Source: Mucilaginibacter sp. OK268
Lineage (GTDB): Bacteria > Bacteroidota > Bacteroidia > Sphingobacteriales > Sphingobacteriaceae
Length of the DNA: 64,000 nt
Direction: 5' to 3'
NCBI RefSeq assembly: GCF_900103125.1
Contig: NZ_FNJV01000011.1
Coordinates: 124,001-188,000 of the forward strand
In this document: positions 25,424 to 34,138 of the stretch, one piece after another
Position numbering within the stretch: the first letter of the stretch is position 1
How the letters are laid out: every line of letters begins with the position of its first letter
Position numbers and translations under genes: made by a program
Notes under the pieces: generated by a model
Seen by the model: only the letters and a program-made list of their open reading frames with translations
The model's database searches: none
Told to the model about the DNA's origin: nothing

Positions 25424-25497
25424 TTTCCCTACGCCGGTATCAGCCGGATCAGGTTCAAAGGGTTTCTCTCAATTCTTTACAGAATACCCCTAAAGCC
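25424..25497 (-). ncRNA. TPP riboswitch (THI element)
   Basis: Read on the minus strand: CTTTAGGGGT, a P3 hairpin (ATTCTGTAAAGAAT), TGAGAGAAACCC, then TGAACCTGATC, the P5 stem CCGGCTGATACCGG and CGTAGGGA. These are the conserved TPP aptamer parts in order. It controls thiD. Downstream, CCCCGAAGCCATG (25374-25386) can pair with the aptamer's 5' strand CATGGCTTTAGGGG. Confidence 0.92.
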
Positions 25498-25501
25498 ATG
25501 G

Positions 25502-25509
25502 CAAATGTA
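25502..25509 (-). promoter_or_regulatory. -7 element of the thiD riboswitch transcript
   Basis: TACATTTG on the minus strand matches TAnnTTTG exactly and ends 5-6 nt before the first base of the riboswitch, so the transcript should begin at the aptamer. No clear -33 TTG is seen. Confidence 0.5.
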
Positions 25510-25907
25510 GTTTTTTTCCTGGTGGCATACTATCGGCTATAGCGGCAAACGATGTTATTAAACCATATATAGCCATAATATGTATATTAATATAATTAAA
25601 TTTTAATTACTTGTAGGCAATTGTTATTTATTGTTTGTCTATATACCTGTAAACCAATTAAATCATTACGCATATAAACCCATTAATATATGCCCATTAC
25701 ATTACCGGATAGTAAAAAATACCTAACATTTATTAGTTATTTAACTAAACATATTATAATGCTAAATCGTTTAACACCCAACCCTCCCTATTAATTTACC
25801 CCAATTATCCCTTCGTTGCCATCAATAAAAGCCGATACGCCTATGGATAAACACCGCTCTTAATACCAATTAAAAACTTATAAAAAAACCAATTTAAAAA
25901 ACCGACA
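25510..25907. other. AT-rich gap without recognisable gene
   Basis: About 400 nt separating the divergent thiD and first GH18 gene. It is strongly AT-rich with short TATA/TAATTA runs (25565-25625) and must contain the promoter of the GH18 genes, but no convincing promoter, hairpin or small ORF could be fixed. Confidence 0.4.
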
Positions 25908-26858
25908 ATGAGAAAAACATCTAATTTATTATTGACCAAAGCCTCAGTGGCCGTATTAGGCTTTTCGCTGCTGTTTACAGCAGCCTGTAAAAAGGATTTG
26001 GCTCCCACTCCGCAGGCAGACAATGCCTCATCAAAATTAAGCACCGATGCCATTGGTGTTAGCGGCCCAAAAGGCGTTTGCTATGTGGAAGTAAACAGCA
26101 ACGACATCCGTAACGTAGGCAAATACACCTTATCAACCGGGCAGCAATTGTTTGATATCGGTATTATATTCGCGGCCAATATTAATTACAACACCACCAC
26201 CCAAAAGGCCGAATTATTTTTCAATCCGCAGGTAACTAATGTACTGAGCAACAAAGCTACTTATATCCAACCTTTGCAGGCCAAAGGTATTAAGGTAATG
26301 CTTTCTATATTGGGTAATCACCAGGGAGCGGGCATCACCAATTTCCCAAGCCAGCAAGCTGCGCAGGATTTTGCGCAATTGTTAGCCAATGCGGTAACCG
26401 CTTACGGACTTGACGGTATTGACTTTGACGATGAATATGCCGATTATGGCACCAACGGAACCGGGCAACCCAACTCCAGCTCATTTGTTTACCTGGTAAC
26501 CGCCTTACGTCAACTGATGCCTACCAAATTGATTTCCTTTTATTTTTATGGCCCTGCTGCATCTCGTTTAAGCTTTAACGGGGTAACCGTTGGTTCAAAA
26601 GTTAATTACAGCTGGAATGCCATTTATGGTTCGTACTCGGTACCAAATGTTCCGGGCTTAGCTAAAAGTAACCTGGGGCCTGCCGCTATTGATATCCAGA
26701 GCACCAGCTCATCAACCGCTGCTTCACTGGCAACACAAACCGTAAACAATAGCTATGGTATCTACCTGTATTATAACCTGCCCAATACAGATGCACATAC
26801 TTACTTAACAAGCGTATCTAATAAGCTTTATGGTAAGGCTACCGTGAAATTGCCCTAA
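25908..26858 (+). CDS. EndoH-like GH18 lipoprotein, copy 1 (no crystallin domain)
   Basis: A 316-residue lipoprotein (lipobox TAAC, Cys27) with a GH18 catalytic barrel. The catalytic motif DGIDFDDE (Asp169, Asp172, Asp174, Glu176) matches mannosyl-glycoprotein endo-beta-N-acetylglucosaminidases such as EndoH, which cut the GlcNAc-GlcNAc core of N-glycans; action on chitin-like or peptide-bound glycans is also possible. Aromatic FYFYGPAASRL and NYSWNAIYGSYS follow. The protein is nearly identical to the first 310 residues of the next gene but ends where that one continues into a crystallin-like domain. Likely surface or periplasmic. Confidence 0.88.
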   Translation: MRKTSNLLLTKASVAVLGFSLLFTAACKKDLAPTPQADNASSKLSTDAIGVSGPKGVCYVEVNSNDIRNVGKYTLSTGQQLFDIGIIFAANINYNTTTQKAELFFNPQVTNVLSNKATYIQPLQAKGIKVMLSILGNHQGAGITNFPSQQAAQDFAQLLANAVTAYGLDGIDFDDEYADYGTNGTGQPNSSSFVYLVTALRQLMPTKLISFYFYGPAASRLSFNGVTVGSKVNYSWNAIYGSYSVPNVPGLAKSNLGPAAIDIQSTSSSTAASLATQTVNNSYGIYLYYNLPNTDAHTYLTSVSNKLYGKATVKLP

Positions 26859-26890
26859 CATTTACCCTAAAAAACCAATAAAAAACCGAC

Positions 26891-28123
26891 ATGAAAACAT
26901 CTATGAATTTATCCTTTAACAGGATAACTATGGTCATACTAGGCTCCGCGCTAATGTTCACGGCTGCCTGTAAAAAAGACCTGGCCCCCACCCAGCAAAC
27001 AAACAATGCTTCATCAAAATTAGGTACTAACGCTATTGGCGTTAGCGGTCCCAAAGGCGTTTGTTATGTGGAGGTGAATAATAACGACATTCTAAACTTG
27101 GGCAATTATACCTTATCAACCGGGGAACAGCTTTTTGATATCGGTATCATATTCGCGGCCAATATTAATTACAACACCACTACCCAAAAGGCCGAATTAT
27201 TTTTTAATCCTCAGGTAACTACGGTGTTAAACAATGCAGCCACCAAGATACAGCCTTTACAGGCCAAGGGTATAAAAGTGCTGCTCTCTATACTGGGTAA
27301 TCACCAGGGAGCGGGCATCACCAATTTCCCAAGCCAGCAAGCTGCGCAGGATTTTGCGCAATTGTTAGCCAATGCGGTAACCACCTACGGACTTGACGGT
27401 ATCGACTTTGATGATGAGTATGCCGACTATGGAACCAACGGAACCGGTCAGCCAAATTCAAGCTCATTTGTTTACCTGGTAACCGCCTTACGCCAGTTGA
27501 TGCCAACCAAGATCATTTCTTTTTATTTTTATGGCCCGGCGGCTTCCCGCTTGAGCTTTAACGGGGTAACCGTAGGCTCAAAAGTTGATTACAGCTGGAA
27601 TGCCATTTACGGCAGCTATTCTGTACCAAACGTACCGGGATTAGCGGCCAGCAACCTCGGCCCTGCTGCTATTGATATCCAAAGCACCAGCGCATCAACA
27701 GCGGCATCCCTGGCCACCCAAACCGTCAATAACAATTATGGCATATATCTGTACTACAACCTGCCTAATGCCGACTCACACACTTACCTGAGCAGTGTTT
27801 CCAACGCGTTGTATGGTAAAGCAACGGTATTTGGCAGCGGCGGCGGTACTACCTCCGGTGTTACTTTTTACCAGGATATCAATTATGTTGGCACCGCCAC
27901 CAGTACCATACCCAAGGGTAACTATACCTTATCGCAGTTGCAGGCCCTGGGTTTTGTGAACGACTGGGCATCGTCGGTAAAAATACCTACGGGATGGACT
28001 GTAACCATGTACGGAGATGATAATTTTACCGGTACTTCCTGGACGCTAACCTCCAACACTACCAATTTCACCACCCTTTCGCCCAACGCGAACGATGTAG
28101 TAAGTTCTGTTAAAATTCAATAA
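26891..28123 (+). CDS. EndoH-like GH18 lipoprotein with beta/gamma-crystallin-like C-terminus, copy 2
   Basis: A 410-residue lipoprotein (Cys27 in TAAC) with a GH18 barrel holding DGIDFDDE (Asp169 to Glu176), very close to copy 1, then a Gly/Thr linker (SGGGTTSG, about 314-321) and a domain of about 85 residues (VTFYQDINYVGTAT, WASSVKIPTGWTVTMYGDD, ending VSSVKIQ). The repeated Y-x-x-x-x-Y/F-x-G pattern fits a beta/gamma-crystallin fold, which often binds calcium and may anchor the enzyme to glycan or the surface. It follows copy 1 by 32 nt; probably one operon. Confidence 0.88.
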   Translation: MKTSMNLSFNRITMVILGSALMFTAACKKDLAPTQQTNNASSKLGTNAIGVSGPKGVCYVEVNNNDILNLGNYTLSTGEQLFDIGIIFAANINYNTTTQKAELFFNPQVTTVLNNAATKIQPLQAKGIKVLLSILGNHQGAGITNFPSQQAAQDFAQLLANAVTTYGLDGIDFDDEYADYGTNGTGQPNSSSFVYLVTALRQLMPTKIISFYFYGPAASRLSFNGVTVGSKVDYSWNAIYGSYSVPNVPGLAASNLGPAAIDIQSTSASTAASLATQTVNNNYGIYLYYNLPNADSHTYLSSVSNALYGKATVFGSGGGTTSGVTFYQDINYVGTATSTIPKGNYTLSQLQALGFVNDWASSVKIPTGWTVTMYGDDNFTGTSWTLTSNTTNFTTLSPNANDVVSSVKIQ

Positions 28124-28124
28124 C

Positions 28125-28222
28125 AAAATAAGAGTCAAGAATCGAGAATCAGGAATCAAGACAGGAACAAAATCCTCCAGGAATCATTTTTCCAAACGCT
28201 TGATTCCTGACTCTCTCTATTA
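28125..28222. repeat. AGTCAAGAATC palindrome, copy between GH18 genes 2 and 3
   Basis: Left arm AGAGTCAAGAATCGAGAATC plus AGGAATCAAGACAGG, right arm CGCTTGATTCCTGACTCTC; about 45 nt between the arm cores. A spurious in-frame ATG inside the right arm (28200) would extend the next gene by 15 residues. Confidence 0.7.
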
Positions 28223-28244
28223 CCTATTTATAAAAACCCCCATT

Positions 28245-29576
28245 ATGAAAAAAAGATTGCTCTCTCTTAAAACCGGTCTGCTTATGTTAAGCATGTCGGC
28301 TCTGGCCCTCACTCAATCCTGTAAAAAGGATAATGGAAGCGCTGCCGAAAAATTACAAGCCGCAGCTGCGTCCAAAAATGGTTTAACAACGATGTCGACC
28401 ACTTCAAATGCCGACCTGATCGCTTACAAAAATAGTGTACATAAAATATTTGTAGGCTTTCTGGTAGGGGATGGTGCCGACCCGGCTGCCAGTTATAATC
28501 CAGCCAATGCGCCAGACAGTACCGATTTCCTGGAGTTTTTTGCAGGAAATGATGCCACCAGGTCACATTGGCGCGCTGCCCAGGCCAAGGGAACCAGGAT
28601 CGTGGTATGTCATTTTCTGGGCGATGCCTATTTTGATGGTTCATCCAAGGATCCTGCTACGCCAACTTCAACCGCCACCGTTGCAACAGCAACCAGCACT
28701 TATGATCATTGGTCGCAGGTCATGTATAACCAGCACATTGTAGCCGATTCTTTGGATGGTATAGATCTGGATATCGAGTCCGGTACCATCGACAACAAAA
28801 ATGTAACCAGCAGCAGCTATCCGAATTTATTGAAATCAGTGGCTAAATGGTTCGGACCAAACTCCACCTCGGCGGTTACATTAAGTATGGGTAAAAAACC
28901 AGTGTTTTTTTATGATACCGATGGCTCCCTGGATAACAACAGTTTAACCGGCACCAAAAGCAATTATGACTATATATTATTCCAGTCCTATACTACCGGA
29001 AGCCATTTCTGGAGTGGCAGCGGAACACAGAGTTTTAGTCCGCTGGTTACCGCGTACGGATTGGATAAGCTCATTTTCCTGGTTAACGGAGACAGCTTTA
29101 AACATGCCGACGGCACCGAGGATCAATCGGGTGGCGACGCCAAAGCAACGTCAGATCTGTACAGCTATGCCAACTGGGTTAAAGCTAATAATGGAACCGG
29201 TGTAGGCGCTTACCGCATGAGCCGCGATTATAACCACACCCCTCCATTTATAGTTTCCAGAAACGCCATTCAGCTCATGAACGGTACAGGAGGCGGTACT
29301 ACAACCACCGGTGTAACTTTTTATCAGAATACCAATTACAGCGGTACGGTTACCAGCCTTATACCTAAAGGCACTTATACCCTGGCCCAATTACAGGCTT
29401 ATGGTTTTGTAGACAACTGGGCATCATCAGTAAAAGTACCGTCGGGCTGGACGGTGATCATGTATACCAACAATAACTTTGGCGGTACCTCATGGACACG
29501 TACGGCCAACACGCCTGATTTTACCACCTTATCGCCAAATGCCAATGACAAAGTAACCTCTGTTAAAATTCAATAA
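28245..29576 (+). CDS. GH18 lipoprotein with crystallin-like domain, copy 3
   Basis: A 443-residue lipoprotein (TQSC, Cys26) with a GH18 barrel and canonical catalytic motif DGIDLDIE (Asp171, Asp174, Asp176, Glu178), as in chitinase/endoglycosidase GH18 enzymes. It differs clearly from copies 1 and 2. The C-terminal 85 residues (VTFYQNTNYSGTVT, GWTVIMYTNNNFGG, VTSVKIQ) are the same crystallin-like module. The start at 28245 (MKKRLLSLKTGLL) gives a normal signal peptide; the upstream ATG at 28200 is repeat-derived. A hairpin follows the stop. Confidence 0.87.
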   Translation: MKKRLLSLKTGLLMLSMSALALTQSCKKDNGSAAEKLQAAAASKNGLTTMSTTSNADLIAYKNSVHKIFVGFLVGDGADPAASYNPANAPDSTDFLEFFAGNDATRSHWRAAQAKGTRIVVCHFLGDAYFDGSSKDPATPTSTATVATATSTYDHWSQVMYNQHIVADSLDGIDLDIESGTIDNKNVTSSSYPNLLKSVAKWFGPNSTSAVTLSMGKKPVFFYDTDGSLDNNSLTGTKSNYDYILFQSYTTGSHFWSGSGTQSFSPLVTAYGLDKLIFLVNGDSFKHADGTEDQSGGDAKATSDLYSYANWVKANNGTGVGAYRMSRDYNHTPPFIVSRNAIQLMNGTGGGTTTTGVTFYQNTNYSGTVTSLIPKGTYTLAQLQAYGFVDNWASSVKVPSGWTVIMYTNNNFGGTSWTRTANTPDFTTLSPNANDKVTSVKIQ

Positions 29577-29582
29577 ATACTA

Positions 29583-29621
29583 ACTGATCATACCCGGTAT
29601 AAGAAACCGGGTATGGTCAGT
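29583..29621. terminator. Hairpin after GH18 gene 3
   Basis: A 16-bp stem (ACTGATCATACCCGGT with ACCGGGTATGGTCAGT, one G-T pair) starts 7 nt after the stop. There is no long U tract, so it may be a partial terminator or an mRNA-stabilising hairpin between genes 3 and 4. Confidence 0.55.
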
Positions 29622-29725
29622 TAACCTGCTTCAAAACCCTCTTTTGGGAGGGTTCATGGAGAGTCTATTGCCATTTTTTCAAGAAAATCAAACAATAAAT
29701 TATAAACCCTTTAAAAACCTCCATT

Positions 29726-31027
29726 ATGAAAAAAAATCTGTTCTCTCTTAAAGCCGGCCTCTTTATGCTTGGTCTGGCCGCCCTGGCCTACACCCAATCC
29801 TGCAAAAAGGATAGCGGAAACGCTGCTTCAAAATTACAGGCAGCAGGTGTTTCCAAAAACAACCTCACCACCATGTCGGCAGCTTCAGACAGCGCGTTGG
29901 TTGCCTACAAAAAAACAAAGCACGAAATTACCGCGGGTTTTTACCGTGTACAGGGCCCTTGTTATGGAGCCGGTGTTAATGGTTCTAATTTTTCGCTGGT
30001 ACCGGATAGCCTTGATGTGCTTATCCTGTTTTGTTTTGACAAAACCTCGCCTATTGCCAGTAGTGTACCGGCATGGGTAAGCGCGCTACACGCCAAAGGC
30101 ACCAAAGTTATCATCACCGGCAACCTGGATATTCCTTCGGGCGTACCGCATACCACCGCAGGATATCAGACCACAGCCAAACTGATCATGGATAGCGTGG
30201 TTAATAAATATGGTTTAGATGGTTATGATATTGATGTGGAAAGCAATCCATCGGGTACAACATTAACTGATATGACCGGCGTTTATACCGCACTTTCGGC
30301 TTACCTGGGTCCAAAATCAGGTACCGGCAAACTACTTACTTTTGATACCAATCAAACCGGTACTAACAGTCTTTTCAGGAACGTATATACCATGATTGAT
30401 TATGTTTGGTTACAGGCTTATGGCCGTGGTTCTTCTACTTTGCAGGGCACATGGAACACCTTCTCTTCTTACATCACTTCGGATAAATTTGTACCAGGAT
30501 TTTCATTTTATGAAGAAAACGGTTACCCAAGCAATTACTGGGATGATGTTACTTATCCGGAAAACGGCACAGGTCGTGCTTATGATTATGCCCGCTGGGA
30601 GCCAACTTCAGGCAAAAAAGGCGGCGTATTTGGCTATGCTATTGACCGCGATGCACCGCTTACCTCTATGCATGATAATACCCTTCGCGTTCCGGATTAC
30701 AAAGTGACCAAGGACCTGATCAAGATCATGAACCCAACCGGTGGTGGCGGTACTACTACAGGCGTAGTTTTTTATCAAAACTCCAACTATGCCGGTACGG
30801 CTACCCAAAAAATAGCCAAGGGTAATTACACCTTAGCACAATTACAGGCCAAAGGCTTTGTGAACGACTGGGCTTCTTCGGCACAAATACCCTCCGGCTG
30901 GACGGTGATCATGTATTCGAATGATAATTTTAGCGGTACATCATGGACATTGACAGCCAATAACAGCTGGTTCGGCGCCCTGTCGCCAAGTGCCAATGAT
31001 GTGGTGTCGTCGGTTAAGATTCAGTAA
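29726..31027 (+). CDS. GH18 lipoprotein with crystallin-like domain, copy 4
   Basis: A 433-residue lipoprotein (TQSC, Cys26) whose signal peptide resembles that of copy 3. The catalytic motif is DGYDIDVE (Asp165, Asp168, Asp170, Glu172), with YVWLQAYGRG and PGFSFYEENGYPSNYWDD further on, again an endo-beta-N-acetylglucosaminidase-like GH18 barrel. The final 85 residues (VVFYQNSNYAGTAT to VSSVKIQ) repeat the crystallin-like module. As the last gene of the array it is followed by several palindromes and a terminator shared with pgk. Confidence 0.87.
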   Translation: MKKNLFSLKAGLFMLGLAALAYTQSCKKDSGNAASKLQAAGVSKNNLTTMSAASDSALVAYKKTKHEITAGFYRVQGPCYGAGVNGSNFSLVPDSLDVLILFCFDKTSPIASSVPAWVSALHAKGTKVIITGNLDIPSGVPHTTAGYQTTAKLIMDSVVNKYGLDGYDIDVESNPSGTTLTDMTGVYTALSAYLGPKSGTGKLLTFDTNQTGTNSLFRNVYTMIDYVWLQAYGRGSSTLQGTWNTFSSYITSDKFVPGFSFYEENGYPSNYWDDVTYPENGTGRAYDYARWEPTSGKKGGVFGYAIDRDAPLTSMHDNTLRVPDYKVTKDLIKIMNPTGGGGTTTGVVFYQNSNYAGTATQKIAKGNYTLAQLQAKGFVNDWASSAQIPSGWTVIMYSNDNFSGTSWTLTANNSWFGALSPSANDVVSSVKIQ

Positions 31028-31115
31028 CCCCCTCTAAATCTCCCCCAAAGGGGGAGACTTCAAAAAAACGCTTTAAAGCCCTCTCCTTTGGAGAGGGTTT
31101 GGGTGAGGTATTTAC
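31026..31115. repeat. CTCCCCCAAAGGGGGAG / CCTCTCCTTTGGAGAGG palindromes
   Basis: Two hairpins in a row: CTCCCCCAAAGGGGGAG (31040-31056) and CCCTCTCCTTTGGAGAGGG (31080-31098). Both resemble a dispersed intergenic family also seen near 2834 and 22401. Confidence 0.6.
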
Positions 31116-31160
31116 TTCGTACCTCGCAATGACGCGTTTTTGTATGACTGATTACCCACA

Positions 31161-31195
31161 AAAAAAGCCTCCCGATAATATCAGGAGGCTTTTTT
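31161..31195. terminator. Bidirectional terminator between GH18 array and pgk
   Basis: AAAAAAGCCTCC (31161-31172) pairs with GGAGGCTTTTTT (31184-31195) around an 11-nt loop. It gives a GC-stem with a T run on both strands between convergent genes. Confidence 0.85.
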
Positions 31196-31214
31196 ATTTA
31201 AATAAGATATTCTC

Positions 31215-32405
31215 TTAGTCGTTAATAGCTTTTACGCCTGGTAACTCTTTACCTTCCATGTATTCCAGTAAAGCACCGCCACCGGTTGATACGTAACTTA
31301 CCTCGTGAGTTAGGTTAAATTTGGCAACCGCAGCAGCCGAATCACCACCACCAATCAGGGAGAAAGCGCCATTTTCGGTTGCTTTAACTACCGCTTCGGC
31401 AATAGCTTTAGTACCTACTAAAAATGATTCCATTTCAAAAACACCCATTGGGCCGTTCCATAAAATGGTTTTCGATTCTTCGACCACTTTGCTGAATATA
31501 GCAACGGTTTCAGGACCGATATCCAGGCCCATCCAGTTGTCAGGAATTTCGCCGGTTTTAGCAACGCCGGTTTTGGCATCGTTGGCAAAAGCATCAGCAA
31601 TTACGTTATCAACCGGTAAGTAAAGTTTCACGCCTTTATCTTTAGCTTTTTGTTTCAGGCTGATAGCCAGGTCAAGCTTATCGGCTTCAACCAGTGAAGT
31701 GCCAATATTACCACCATCTGCTTTAGCAAAGGTATAAGCCATACCACCGCCAATGATCAGGTTATCAACTTTATCCAGCAATTTTTCGATCAGTTCAATT
31801 TTATCAGAAACTTTAGAGCCGCCCATAATTGCGGTGAAAGGTTTAGCAGCGCCATTCAAGATTTTTTCGGCATTGTTTAATTCAGCAGCCATCAGGTAAC
31901 CAAAATATTTGGCATCCGGGAAAAACTGCGCGATAACTGCTGTAGAAGCATGCGCGCGGTGAGCGGTACCAAAGGCATCGTTCACATATATATCACCTAA
32001 TTTGGAAAGCTTTTCGGCAAAAGCCACATCGCCTTTTTCTTCTTCTTTATAAAAACGCAGGTTCTCTAATAAAAGCACCTCGCCTTTTCCAAGTTTTTGT
32101 GATTTTTCAAGAGCATCGGCGCCAATGCAGTCATCAGCAAATTGTACCTGCTGACCCAGCAGATCAGATAAATGCGCAACAACATGTTTCAGGGAATCCT
32201 TTTCATTCGGACCATCTTTTGGTCGGCCCAGGTGCGACATCAGGATAACCTTACCGCCATCTTTTAAAATCTTTTTTATAGTTGGCAAAGCAGCCGTCAT
32301 CCGGTTATCATCAGTAATGTTGTAATCCTTATCCAAAGGCACATTAAAATCAACCCTGATCAGGGCTCTTTTGCCTGCAAAACTTATTTGATCTACTGTT
32401 TTCAT
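31215..32405 (-). CDS. pgk: Phosphoglycerate kinase
   Basis: Pgk makes ATP from 1,3-bisphosphoglycerate in glycolysis. The 396-residue protein starts MKTVDQISFAGKRALIRVDF and contains the substrate motif RVDFNVPL, SHLGRPKDGPNEK, AFGTAHRAHAS, GGGMAYTF and the nucleotide-binding LWNGPMGVFE and GGGDSAAAV. ATG 32405 is used; the upstream ATG at 32423 (MTHIIN) is unlikely. It lies 101 nt downstream of a GNAT gene and after gap, so a gap-GNAT-pgk transcript is plausible. Confidence 0.96.
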   Translation of the reverse strand: MKTVDQISFAGKRALIRVDFNVPLDKDYNITDDNRMTAALPTIKKILKDGGKVILMSHLGRPKDGPNEKDSLKHVVAHLSDLLGQQVQFADDCIGADALEKSQKLGKGEVLLLENLRFYKEEEKGDVAFAEKLSKLGDIYVNDAFGTAHRAHASTAVIAQFFPDAKYFGYLMAAELNNAEKILNGAAKPFTAIMGGSKVSDKIELIEKLLDKVDNLIIGGGMAYTFAKADGGNIGTSLVEADKLDLAISLKQKAKDKGVKLYLPVDNVIADAFANDAKTGVAKTGEIPDNWMGLDIGPETVAIFSKVVEESKTILWNGPMGVFEMESFLVGTKAIAEAVVKATENGAFSLIGGGDSAAAVAKFNLTHEVSYVSTGGGALLEYMEGKELPGVKAIND

Positions 32406-32506
32406 ATTAATTATATGGGTCATTTACTGTAAGGCGCGCAAATTCAACATTTTATTCTTAATTCTTAACGAAAAAGTAAAAAAGGTGTTTGAAAATGGCC
32501 CAAACT

Positions 32507-32941
32507 TCATGTTATTTTAACATACATCACGTAATGCGGCCCAATTCCGGGCACTTCAAACTCCGGCGAAATGATCTCGAAACCAGCATTGTGATAAAAA
32601 GCGACCGCCTTTTTACGCGCGTTGCACCAAACGTAATTGGCCTTTTGCCCGCGAAGATAAACCAGGGCAAAATTAACTAGCAGATTCCCCAGTCCTTTAC
32701 CTCTATATTTTTCGATAGTAGCCATACCCCGCAGCTGATAGGCCTTGCCCGGAAAACCTTCATAATTTTGGGGATGGAACGATGCTATACAAGCCAGTTC
32801 TTCTCCCTGGTAATAGCCTAAATGAAATGCACCCTCTATCTTATCAGTCGGGAAAATACATTCTTCTAAACTGAGTTTCCCTTCACGCAGCACTTCGTTG
32901 CGGATGGGCAATAACCCTTCTACAGTTATAAATTTGATCAT
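32507..32941 (-). CDS. GNAT family N-acetyltransferase
   Basis: A 144-residue single-domain acetyltransferase. Motif A with the acetyl-CoA loop is LRGMATIEKYRGKGLGNLLV (Q/RxxGxG/A form, about residues 70-89), followed by WCNARKKAVAFYHNAGFEII, the usual motif B. The N-terminal strand (MIKFITVEGLLPIRNEVLR) and length fit the YitI/ElaA-like group acting on small molecules. The substrate is unknown. It is inserted between gap and pgk. Confidence 0.85.
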   Translation of the reverse strand: MIKFITVEGLLPIRNEVLREGKLSLEECIFPTDKIEGAFHLGYYQGEELACIASFHPQNYEGFPGKAYQLRGMATIEKYRGKGLGNLLVNFALVYLRGQKANYVWCNARKKAVAFYHNAGFEIISPEFEVPGIGPHYVMYVKIT

Positions 32942-32951
32942 AGTTTCTTAT

Positions 32952-33048
32952 TAGAGTCAGGAATCAAGAGTTAAGAATCAAGAAAAAGCATTCGTTTATC
33001 AGTGATTACTTCCCACTCTTGACTCTTGATTCTTAACTCTTGGTTCTA
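32952..33048. repeat. AGTCAAGAATC palindrome at the gap 3' end
   Basis: Left arm TTAGAGTCAGGAATCAAGAG plus TTAAGAATCAAGA; right arm CTCTTGACTCTTGATTC plus TTAACTCTTGG. The right arm is inside the gap reading frame and codes its last residues. Confidence 0.75.
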
Positions 33049-34036
33049 ACGCAGCTATTTCCTCCACCAGGTCAGCCAGTCGGCTGCTGTAGCCCATTTC
33101 GTTATCGTACCAGCCAACCACTTTTACCAGTCCCCCTACAATAGAGGTTAATTGCGCATCAAAAATACAACTGTGTGGATTGTCCAATATATCGGTTGAT
33201 ACAATAGGATCTTCGGTATATTCCAGTACATTTTTCATAGGGCCATCGGCAGCCTGTTTAAATGCCAGGTTAATTTCATGAATAGTGGGCTGTTTTTTAA
33301 GGCTACAGGTAAAATCAGTTAATGAACCATTGAGCACCGGCACACGGATCCCGGCACCACCCAAACGCCCTTCCAGATGTGGAAATATGGCGGTAATAGC
33401 TTTCGCGGCACCCGTACTGGTAGGTATGATAGAAGCCGAAGCCGCCCTTGCCCGGCGCAGGTCTTTATGTGGGGCATCATGCAGGTTTTGATCGCCGGTC
33501 ATGGAGTGAACGGTAGTGATATAGCCATCAATAATTCCCCAGTTCTCGTCCAATATCTTCACCATAGCCGCCACATTATTGGTGGTGCAGGAGGCGTTGG
33601 ATAATACCGGTGAATGCAGATCGACTAGGCCATCATTCACACCTAATACAACAGTTGGAACATTTTTATCAGTTGATGGGGCCGAGATGATCACTTGTTT
33701 GGCACCGGCGGTCAAATGCAATTCGGCACCCTGCCTGGAAGTGAATTTCCCTGTTGATTCTATCACCAGGTCGATATCCAGCGTACCCCAGGGCAAGGCC
33801 AATGGGTCGCGCTCAGCAAATACTTTTATCTGGTGGCCATTGATATAAAGATTACTGGCATCATGATCAACCGTGCCTTTAAATCCACGGTGAACCGAAT
33901 CATATTTAAATAAATGAGCAAGCGTTTGGGTATCCGTGAGGTCATTTATAGCTATCACCTCAATACCTGGTTTAGCTAAAATATTTCTTAAAAAAATGCG
34001 GCCAATCCGGCCAAATCCATTTATAGCGATCTTCAT
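32999..34036 (-). CDS. gap: Glyceraldehyde-3-phosphate dehydrogenase, type I
   Basis: GAPDH oxidises and phosphorylates G3P to 1,3-bisphosphoglycerate. The 345-residue protein starts MKIAINGFGRIGRIFLR (NAD-binding), with the catalytic SNASCTTNN (Cys150) and NEMGYSSRLADLV near the end. ATG 34036 or the adjacent 34039 is the start; 34060 is less likely. The final residues (about PRVKNQESRVGSNH) are encoded by a palindromic repeat and lie beyond the normal end of the fold. Some Bacteroidota hold two gap genes, so this may be one of several. Confidence 0.95.
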   Translation of the reverse strand: MKIAINGFGRIGRIFLRNILAKPGIEVIAINDLTDTQTLAHLFKYDSVHRGFKGTVDHDASNLYINGHQIKVFAERDPLALPWGTLDIDLVIESTGKFTSRQGAELHLTAGAKQVIISAPSTDKNVPTVVLGVNDGLVDLHSPVLSNASCTTNNVAAMVKILDENWGIIDGYITTVHSMTGDQNLHDAPHKDLRRARAASASIIPTSTGAAKAITAIFPHLEGRLGGAGIRVPVLNGSLTDFTCSLKKQPTIHEINLAFKQAADGPMKNVLEYTEDPIVSTDILDNPHSCIFDAQLTSIVGGLVKVVGWYDNEMGYSSRLADLVEEIAALEPRVKNQESRVGSNH

Positions 34037-34057
34037 CATCTGTTTTTTAAAAACAGC

Positions 34058-34065
34058 CAAAGTTA
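34058..34065 (-). promoter_or_regulatory. Candidate -7 element of gap
   Basis: TAACTTTG on the minus strand fits TAnnTTTG exactly, about 20 nt before the start codon. No convincing -33 TTTG is seen at the expected distance. Confidence 0.35.
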
Positions 34066-34138
34066 ATGAAGATGTACGGGAAATTACGATATCTGAAATT
34101 TAGCGCCGTGAATACTACGCCAGCATTACAAAACAGCT

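Noticed and set aside
28200..28244. Upstream start for the third GH18 gene
   Set aside because: It comes from the right arm of a repeat and would precede a complete lipoprotein signal peptide.
25908..31027. Polysaccharide utilisation locus
   Set aside because: No SusC/SusD pair or sensor-regulator gene is adjacent; the only TonB receptor in the window is of siderophore type and 7 kb away.
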